Assembly (NCBI GenBank): GCA_000697335.1
Contig: JNEM01007326.1
Location: 1 to 16,278, forward strand
Reading direction: 5' to 3'
Source: Conidiobolus incongruus B7586
Taxonomy: Eukaryota > Entomophthoromycota > Entomophthoromycetes > Entomophthorales > Conidiobolaceae
DNA: 16,278 nt
How positions within the stretch are numbered: the stretch's first letter is position 1; each line of letters starts with the position of its first letter. A model generated the notes under the pieces. The model was given only the letters and a program-made list of their open reading frames with translations. It was not told where the DNA came from and made no database searches. The position numbers and the translations under genes are program-made. Positions 9,684-16,278 of this stretch are shown one piece after another.

Positions 9684-10369
9684 TGTTGGGGGTTAACGCT
9701 GACAACAATGGGTTTTACAAGCTTAAACGGGGAATCGCCAGTGGTAAACGATAAATTACCACCGAATTAAGGGAAATTATTGGGGTTCACCAAAGTAGGT
9801 GAAAATAACTTGCTACGAATCGGGTTCTTCGAATAAAGTAAATATCTCACGCTCGTCACAACTCAACACTTTTGTGAGGGTTACGAGAAAAACTTAGAGA
9901 CTGCATACTTTTGAAAATGAAGATAGAAGATACGTTTATTAGTTTGCTTATGATAATCTTATATTAGGTTCCATTGTTGATTTTTGTGGACATGAATGAC
10001 TTACGGGGGGAAAGTAATAGGATCAACTAGTTCATGGGAAGTGATATCTCCAATGTGACTTCTCGAATCCTGCGGTAATCGGAGTTTCTTGAGTAATTGA
10101 CAGGATTATTCTCCATCATTATGATATTAAATTAACAATATAAACTTGTTATTATTAATATTGCAATAAGATTGGTAAGGCGTATCAATGCCAGCTCTAC
10201 GATTTCAGCTCAGTGGCCAGAGATATAGGTGATTATATGATCCACAACTCTAGGGGCTAAGAGGATCAATTGAGTAGCGATGGCTAGACGGTTGGGTTTA
10301 CCAAATTTAATTAATTGTAAATTAGGCAAATTAGAACGAACAAGTGCTATGATATAGAGCTATACAACA
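9684..10369. mobile_element. Possible solo LTR fossil; higher-GC, hairpin-rich block
   Basis: At 9684 the composition jumps from below 20% to about 40% G+C. The block opens TGTTGGGGG and a candidate end reads CAACA at 10365-10369, the TG...CA form of retrotransposon LTRs, with the first and last five bases complementary. About 690 bases would be an ordinary LTR size. I find no second copy in the window, no flanking gene parts that I can assign, and no convincing 5-base target duplication, so the right end is uncertain. The inner sequence has no open frame and forms several perfect short hairpins. Alternatives are another kind of transposon end or an unrecognised structured RNA. If it is an LTR, it is isolated and much less AT-decayed than the mariners. 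Confidence 0.38.
9741..9887. repeat. Three successive hairpins inside the higher-GC block
   Basis: GTGGTAA (9741-9747) pairs with TTACCAC (9756-9762). TTCACC (9786-9791) pairs with GGTGAA (9798-9803). CTCGT plus CACAA (9852-9861) pairs with TTGTG (9872-9876) and ACGAG (9883-9887). All stems are perfect and the loops of the first two are 6-8 bases. Three such stems in 150 bases, following the TGTTG/CAACA pair at 9684-9707, suggest structure in RNA or single-stranded DNA. Confidence 0.6.
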
Positions 10370-10735
10370 ATGAATAAAATAAAGAAAAATCTGTAGCAAG
10401 ATGAGGTTTTATTATCGTAAGAAGTATTTTAGATAAAATCAATTTCAATGGGTTAAAGTATGGTTTTAGTAGCAAGCTGAGATAAAGATGCTACTCTTAC
10501 AAGTGCTGGAGATAGAAAAGAGGATAATTGGTAGTAGAGGTGTAATTTTGATTAGTAAAACTAAAAATCGAGCTTCTATGTTGGAAGCTAATGGTAAAGG
10601 TATTTCGGAGTTTATGGAGGCTTGACTGGATAATGGTGTATCCTTGTGATGGTTCTCGGGACTGGTTCCTTGTTCTTGTTTATCCGAAGGAACAATAGGT
10701 GACAAGTATATTATCAAATGATTAAACAAGAATTA
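10370..10735. other. Unassigned higher-GC segment next to the LTR-like block
   Basis: The raised G+C continues to about 10735 before dropping to the AT-rich background. There is no usable gene: the longest open stretch, on the minus strand at 10466-10729, contains no ATG at all. Two related strings, GTAGCAAGATGAG at 10393-10405 and GTAGCAAGCTGAG at 10470-10482, differ by one base. The segment could be an internal remnant of the same element as the LTR-like block or unrelated decayed DNA; I cannot tell which. Confidence 0.4.
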
Positions 10736-10959
10736 TCCAAATCAATTGTTTATTTTAAGAAAGAGACCTACATACTCAGTATGTTTATATATTTCAAAAA
10801 TATTGAATTATTTGACAAAATAGATGATCGTTGAATATACTATAATCTATTCAAATATAGTGGTATTTTGATATAAAGTCTAATAATCAGGATACTTATA
10901 AGATTATATTATTCCTAGTCTATTCTCTATTTTAGAAACTTTTTAATTTATGAAAATAT
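10736..10959. other. AT-rich spacer, nothing recognised
   Basis: Short AT-rich stretch between the higher-GC segment and the decayed mariner copy. Confidence 0.55.
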
Positions 10960-12027
10960 AAAATTTAAAACTTAAAAAACAAAGAATATTTTTATATTTT
11001 TGCTCTAAATTTTAAATAATTTCCAAAAATATATTTATATATATATTATAAAATTAATAATTTTTTTTGTTATTATTAAATTTTGACTATATTTTTAATT
11101 AACTTCTAATACTTAAAAAATAGTTGTTTTTATTAGAAACTAAAATTTGAAATTGAAATACTAATTAAATATATTAAAAGCAATTATTATACTATAGGTA
11201 TATTTTTAATTACCTAAATTAATTATATTTTTATATATTATAACTTAGTAAATATTTGAAATATAGTAACTAAAAATACCCAATATTATAATAACATTAT
11301 ATTTTAATTAATTTTTTTAAATATTTATTGAAAGGATTATTTTAACTTAATATAACTTTTTGGTATATGTTTTAGTAAAATAATAAAAAAATAATTTATA
11401 GTAAATTGATTATAATAATTTATCATAATAGGCTTAGATTTTAATTATTTGTTAGTAAGTTTTATTTAAATATAACTCCTTTAATTTTTGTTAACTTTTG
11501 ATAAAATATTTATTATGGAGTTTTTATCAATCTAGCCAAGTCTAAATATTAATATTTATATCATATTAATAAAACTAATAATAAAATGCTTTGATAACTT
11601 TCTAATTCAATTCAAACTTGATTTTAATATATTTTTCATTTTATTAATTACTAGGTAATAATTATTAAAATAATTTTCTAAATTTTGAAAAATTTTTGAT
11701 ATTTTGCCTTTTAACCTAAAAATGATTTAATTAATATTAAATAATAGATTTAAGCAATATTGCATTAATAAAAGACTTATAATTTTTGAAATATTTTAAA
11801 AGATTTATAGTAAATTTTTATATTAATGAAATAAAACTTAAAATAATCACTTTTTGGTATAAGCTAAATTAAATTAAATAATAAATTACTATATATCAGT
11901 ATATATATATATATAGTTCAAATTATATATTCATCTATTTATTTTATATATAGTCTTTTTTTGAAACTTTCAATATATTTAAATATTTAAAATTCAAAAT
12001 TTTTTTATTTTTTTAATTCCAAGGTGA
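10960..12027 (-). mobile_element. Highly decayed, internally deleted mariner copy
   Basis: This aligns with the mariner copy at 5714-7017 in the same orientation. Matching landmarks include TTATAAAATTAATAATTT near 11046, the ACTTAATAT region near 11344, TAAGTTTTATTTAA near 11456, the TTTGATAA region near 11589, AAATTAAATTAAATAATAAATTA near 11869-11887, and the right end, where the alignment runs without a gap for about 30 bases from 11991. The copy is about 235 bases shorter; the missing sequence is mostly the catalytic middle, around what would be 6060-6240 in the other copy. The right end near 12021-12027 reads TCACC inward. The left end is approximate because the inverted repeat there is almost erased. 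No protein can be read over any distance. It is the most decayed and probably oldest of the four copies. Confidence 0.75.
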
Positions 12028-13990
12028 TTTTGTTCTATTATGATGATTAAAGAATATGAAAAATTTGTTTGATATTCACTATGAATCATATCACTATATA
12101 ATTTTTCAAATCTGATTCGATAATAAGACTCAAAATTATTGAATATATTTATATTTCAATTCATATACTATATAAAAAGAATTTGTAATTTTGATAACCA
12201 ATATTAATTTTTTTTAATATTTTATGACCACGTCTTCAAACCAATACATACAATAAGTCAAAAATTAACCATATTGCTTTAATTTAAATGTTGTAAAATC
12301 CATTGAGTAAGATACTGGCTTAAATAGATTAAAAATAATAACCATTATGTTTAATATTGTATATTTATAGTCTAATCCATACAAACTTACGTAATGGATC
12401 ATATGTACAAATATTTCGATATTCTCAATATTGTTTTATAATCCAATAATATAAAATAAATAAATTTTTTGAGTATCGTGTTTAATTTGAATATATTTTT
12501 ATAAAGTAATTATCTTATTTGATATATTAAAAATGCCAAAATAGTGTATTAATTAGTTGTCTCCAACGGCTTATTGAAATTAATACAGACTAGGATAATA
12601 TACAAAGAAGCACAATTAATTTCAAAAAAATTATTTTCTAATATATACTGATTGAATTGAAAATATTTTTTTCACAATCCCTATATTCATTTCTTAAAAT
12701 TTGGATTAAAAATGAATACATGTTGATCTAGAATTATGTGTAAAAATTTTTAATTTATTGATTTAATAAATTTTTTGAAATCATTATTTCTAAATTGGGA
12801 AGAAAATAGGTTTCAAATAATAAAATGAAAATTAAATTATTTCTGAACTTACAATTCAATTTAAAATCAATTGCAAAAAGACATAATTTGATGAAATTAA
12901 ATTAAGGACAGAAAAGATATTGTAACAGACCTTGAGGTCAGAAATACTAGTTTTGATGATTATTTAGATATTAAAATACTCAATTCAACCAAATTGGTTG
13001 TTACATTAATTTCATATAATTTAATGTTTCAATGAAATATTTTTTGATCACAAAAAATATTGTGTCTAGATTTCCTAGTCCGCCCTGATACTATCCGATT
13101 GCTGTAAATTTTCTCAATTCATCAGTTTTTTCATAAATATCAAAAGTGACAACATTTCTCAGTCATGTAACTGGAAAAGCTTCTTTATACAGACAATATA
13201 ATGGAAAATATTAATATACTATGCAATGAAATTACAGTGTCAAGTGATTATCAAAGCGGTAATAGTATGAAAAATTGCGCAATATTGGCACATTTTCCTT
13301 TTCACCATATTTATCTTGATTATTTGAGTTTATTTTAATCCAGTCAGTTAAATTAGTGATTTCATTTAAAATATTGATGTTGAACATTGATGAATTTGAT
13401 AGTTCATCAATTATCTTTAAAGGTTGTACAAATATATATTATACAACATTCAATATAATATTAAGGTATCATTATTGTAATTACAATATTAATATTAATT
13501 GATTTTATATTATCAAATATATTATAAAATGAACTTTTAAATATGAAATTTACAAGATCGAATCAAATATCAAACTATTAGCAATATTATATGTTATGAA
13601 ATATACTTTCATTTTAAACAATAAGAAATCTGTATATGAGTAGTAAAACTTGAGAAAATTTTGTTGAATCCTTTAACAATCCAATTAATTATTTCCCGTC
13701 ATAATTCTTGTAAAGATTCGGTAATTAATAATTTATCAGATTTTGTATTTTAATTATCCCAAGATTACCCTTAATAAATATATTTTGGATCGAATTTATA
13801 TTATAAAACATTTTTAGGTGAGAGATCATGTAATAAATAATTTCTGTTAATTAATATTATTGGTAAATTATGAAAATGGCTGATTGATAGCCAATAGATA
13901 TTATTGAAAAGTTAAAAATGATTGGTGAACATAAATTAATATAAGCCCAAGTAATGATGAGCAAATCAAATCAAATTGGAATAATTATTA
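12028..13990. other. AT-rich stretch, no gene recognised
   Basis: About 2 kb of mostly AT-rich DNA. The part from about 12900 to 13330 has somewhat more G and C (for example AGTCCGCCCTGATACTATCC near 13077-13096) but no open frame, and may be decayed older sequence. A nine-base perfect hairpin lies at 13386-13411 and a second palindrome, GTTGTA...TACAAC, at 13423-13447. TGTAACA at 12921-12927 and TGTTACA at 12999-13005 are an inverted pair only 85 bases apart overall, too short for an LTR. Confidence 0.5.
13386..13447. repeat. Two adjacent palindromes
   Basis: ATTGATGAA (13386-13394) pairs perfectly with TTCATCAAT (13403-13411) around an 8-base loop. GTTGTA (13423-13428) pairs with TACAAC (13442-13447) around a TATATAT-containing centre. 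They lie about 700 bases upstream of the BED gene. Palindromes are common in AT-rich DNA; no role can be claimed. Confidence 0.5.
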
Positions 13991-14008
13991 GGTAAATATG
14001 ACTTTTAA

Positions 14009-14119
14009 CCAATCAGGTAGAGCCATAAGAGACTGGGGCTAATTCGGATGAATCAATTAACCTGTATAAGATTCAGTTATATCCGTAGAATTATGGGACT
14101 GCATCAGAATTATATAAGG
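14009..14119 (+). promoter_or_regulatory. Core promoter of the BED gene: CCAAT box and TATA box
   Basis: CCAAT at 14009-14013 sits in the fuller consensus ACCAATCAGG, the type bound by CCAAT-binding (NF-Y/HAP) complexes. TATATAAGG lies at 14111-14119, 35-43 bases before the ATG at 14154, which implies a very short leader. A reversed CCAAT (ATTGG) is at 13921-13925. The whole region from about 14000 has more G and C than the DNA upstream, as expected for sequence under selection. Confidence 0.6.
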
Positions 14120-14153
14120 CCTATGTATCCGAATTATTTAACTTTTGGATTCG

Positions 14154-15122
14154 ATGAAAATTTCCAAATTCAAAATGAGTCAAGCGAATAATACCGTTTC
14201 CGATTCCTCTTTTAATGAAAATAATTTTCCAGTTCAAGGTAATATACCAGCTGACAATAACCGAACATCAGAAAACGATACAAACATATCCGAAACAGAT
14301 CCGTCCCAGCAGAACTCTCTTATTATTAAACAGGTCAAGAGGTCTCTAGACCATGGCAACAAGTTCCGGTCTGAAGCTTGGAACTATTTTACAGCTGCTG
14401 ATGGTCGAGCAATATGTAAGCTATGCAACAAGCCATACGTATACTCTCAAGGCTCTACCTCCAACTTGTTGAGGCATGTCAAATCGCACCAGAGGGAGGC
14501 AATGGCTAAAGAAATGGTCCCAGAAAAGAATATTAAACCAAAGGCATCAGTACCCTCAAAAACCAACCCAGCAATTGGCGAGACCATCATTATGGAACGC
14601 CAGGACTCTTCAGAGAAGAAGTCGTTACCTGAACCTCCACAGTCCCAGACAGAATCATTGGCGAACTTTGTTCCAACTTATACTCCACCTATCTCAAGCC
14701 GTCAGCCTCCCCCTTCCAGCGCAGAGCCTGTAGCCAAACGACTAAAGGTTCAACCTCAGCCTATTACACTAACTCGACCAACCGAGACTCCTCTCCAATC
14801 TGTAATAATTTCCCAACCAATTCAATCAACGCTTCCTCAAGTTGTTTCACAGCCTGCTATTCATCCAGAGCAAATCCCACCCGCTTCTCCACCATCTAAT
14901 ATAGCAGACAGCTATGATGAAGAGACTTTCCGCAACGACTTAGTCAATCTCTTCCTCAACAACAACCTATCCTTTGATCTGATCGAATCGCCTGACTTTG
15001 TGAATATCTTCAAGAAGCTAACCCCGCATCGACTCTGCTCCAGTACCATGATGCGACTCCTGGTACTGACCAAATTGCAGCTTCAGGGTAAAGAATTATT
15101 CGAAAAATTGGCTAAAAAATAA
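14154..15122 (+). CDS. BED zinc-finger protein derived from a hAT transposase, probably domesticated
   Basis: Intact intronless frame of 322 residues, probably a nuclear DNA-binding protein. Residues about 70-116 are a BED zinc finger: aromatic Trp76 and Phe79, then Cys88-x2-Cys91 (CKLC), LLRH and His108-x3-His112. Residues about 125-250 are a linker rich in Pro, Gln and Ser with a basic AKRLK patch near 195-198 that could be a nuclear localisation signal. Residues about 258-320 resemble the segment after the BED finger in hAT transposases: FRNDLVNLFLNNNLSFDLIE, then SPDFVNIFKKLTPHR, the counterpart of the family's PFxxVExxxFxxLxxxLnP motif. The RNase H-like catalytic domain and C-terminal dimerisation region are absent, and no trace follows the stop. 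A longer frame begins with TTG at 14145; the first ATG is at 14154 and follows the TATA box. The open frame amid decayed DNA argues for selection as a host gene. Confidence 0.85.
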   Translation: MKISKFKMSQANNTVSDSSFNENNFPVQGNIPADNNRTSENDTNISETDPSQQNSLIIKQVKRSLDHGNKFRSEAWNYFTAADGRAICKLCNKPYVYSQGSTSNLLRHVKSHQREAMAKEMVPEKNIKPKASVPSKTNPAIGETIIMERQDSSEKKSLPEPPQSQTESLANFVPTYTPPISSRQPPPSSAEPVAKRLKVQPQPITLTRPTETPLQSVIISQPIQSTLPQVVSQPAIHPEQIPPASPPSNIADSYDEETFRNDLVNLFLNNNLSFDLIESPDFVNIFKKLTPHRLCSSTMMRLLVLTKLQLQGKELFEKLAKK

Positions 15123-15940
15123 CATCAGTTTGACCGATTAATATTGTATAAATTATTACCAACTTCACTTTTTACATATTGATGATATCTTCATAACCAC
15201 GTGTTAATTAATTTAATTGCCATACTTAATATTTTATTTAATCATTTAAAGTCTGAATATATGTTCCTAATTTGGTATGGATGTAAGAGTATATGTTCTT
15301 ATTATTGATCTTTTTTATTTGATTGTTAAATTTAGGTTGAATATGAAATTTTATTCTGATCAAATGTTGATTGTTTATGAGTTAGTCAATAAAGAATGAT
15401 TAAAAATAATTTTATTAATTGTTAATTATTCAATTTAAATATCAATTTTTTTTCCCAATATTCAATATATGATATAATATCGAATAAATATATAGTATAA
15501 TTGAAGTCACAAATATAAACACAAAACCTTTAGAAAACATTAGTGATTAAACTATGATCCTTAGAGCAAAATACTGTTATCTTTGTTACAAGGTTTCTCT
15601 TTGTCCAATCATATTTTCCTATTTTAAGCATTTTAAAAGTATTTTTATATTGGGGTGCATATTATCTTATCATTGATATTAATTATTTATTTTAGATAAA
15701 TTATTCTTACTTTTATTATATCTTTTTTCTTCACATTAACTATATTTTTTTAATTTTTTATCAAGGTTAATTATAATATGCATTTGGTTCAAATTTAATT
15801 TATTATTATTAATATTTTTTTTTAATTTATCCATTTAAAATATCAAAACAAAATTTTAATTTTAATATTTATTATGATTTCATATTGTTAAATCAAAAAA
15901 AAAAATTTTGAATCTAATTGAATAAAAATTATAATAAATA
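15123..15940. other. AT-rich spacer downstream of the BED gene
   Basis: No open frame continues the hAT similarity after the stop codon. Composition falls to the AT-rich background within about 100 bases. AATAAA at 15388-15393 is one of several possible polyadenylation signals. Nothing else recognised. Confidence 0.6.
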
Positions 15941-16278
15941 TTACTCTGCATTTTTAATAATGGGAATTTTTTGTGATTAAAAATAAATAAACATTTGAAT
16001 ATATAATATATAAAAATAAATATATAAAATAAATTTAATAGTTTCCTTTATTATTAATAACTTTTTGCTATACTTTTGGCAAACTTCTAACACCTAAAAA
16101 ACAGTTCTTTTTATTAAAGACTGAAATTTGATGTTTCACAAACCAATTAAATTTTCTTGCAGAAATTTTCTTTCTTGCAAGCTGGTTTTTTAATTGCCTA
16201 AAGCAATTATAATCACATAGGTTATAATCAAAGGAATATACTAGATGTGGTAGTTCTTTCCAGTTATTTTTAATTAGA
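15941..16278 (-). mobile_element. Mariner transposon, 3' part, least decayed copy, cut by window end
   Basis: It starts TTACTCTGCATTTTT directly after a TA (15939-15940), then AATGGGAATTTTTTGTG, matching the inverted repeat and end region of the copy at 5714. Within the first 225 shared transposase bases the two differ at roughly one site in ten by eye. The element runs off the window, so its other end, and whether a complete copy exists beyond, cannot be seen. Confidence 0.88.
16035..16278 (-). pseudogene. Mariner transposase, C-terminal part, partial and broken
   Basis: About 80 codons are readable in one frame on the minus strand ending at TAA 16035-16037. Segments include NNWKELPHLVYSFDYNLCDY and CFRQLKNQLARKK, then SLPKV and QKVINNKGNY. 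These match the mariner end PHPPYSPDLAPSDYHLFRSLQ...LPxRWQKVIxxNGxY. The third catalytic aspartate is coded at 16212-16214. The conserved tryptophan before QKVI is a TAG (16068-16070), so even this best copy is interrupted. Confidence 0.85.

Noticed and set aside
10196-10280. A functional tRNA gene
   Set aside because: The D-stem has only three pairs, no acceptor stem closes, and the T-arm does not pair.
10466-10729. Minus-strand open frame of 87 codons
   Set aside because: It opens with TTG, contains no ATG and matches no family that I know.
12921-13005. TGTAACA...TGTTACA pair as a small LTR
   Set aside because: Only 85 bases long overall, with no target duplication and no repeat elsewhere in the window.
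14145-14153. TTG start three codons before the BED gene ATG
   Set aside because: Eukaryotic genes rarely start at TTG, and an ATG follows immediately.
14476-14733. Second open frame inside the BED gene
   Set aside because: It is a shadow frame over the Pro/Gln-rich linker, without domain features.
1-16278. CRISPR arrays, bacterial operons or prophage
   Set aside because: No regularly spaced direct repeats, no ribosome binding sites and no closely packed genes; everything points to a eukaryotic nuclear genome.

Overview
The window looks like nuclear DNA of a very AT-rich eukaryote, most likely a fungus. The evidence is a strong split in composition: the two intact genes are roughly 40-45% G+C by eye, while most of the rest is near 15-20%. 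The genes have TATA and CCAAT promoter elements and no bacterial-style ribosome binding sites. One fossil gene has a 52-base intron of compact fungal style, and old transposons show G:C to A:T decay. I cannot name the genus.

Layout from left to right. Positions 1-441 are the tail end of a decayed mariner transposon (plus orientation), cut by the window edge. Positions 969-1847 (minus) hold an intact gene for a secreted CAP/SCP-domain protein. Positions 2111-5713 are AT-rich DNA with nothing recognisable. Positions 5714-7017 hold a complete-length but dead mariner element (minus) with both ends and TA target duplications. A cluster of GATAAG motifs (about 7805-7873) lies upstream of a broken remnant of a small secreted cysteine-rich protein gene (8170-8414). 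A higher-GC, hairpin-rich block starts at 9684 with LTR-like ends and may be a solo LTR fossil; a less clear tail runs to about 10735. A third, most decayed and internally deleted mariner copy lies at about 10960-12027 (minus). After more AT-rich DNA comes an intact gene at 14154-15122 (plus): a BED zinc-finger protein that keeps only the front part of a hAT transposase and looks domesticated. The window ends inside a fourth, least decayed mariner copy (15941-16278, minus).

The two living genes do not form a pathway: one product is secreted, the other probably binds DNA in the nucleus. What ties the window together is genome dynamics. Two intact genes sit as GC islands in a background of mariner copies of different apparent ages, which share a mutation pattern partly resembling repeat-induced point mutation. 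The point most worth following up is the apparently domesticated BED/hAT gene. Next come the mariner family with its decay signature, and the unassigned structured block at 9684-10369.
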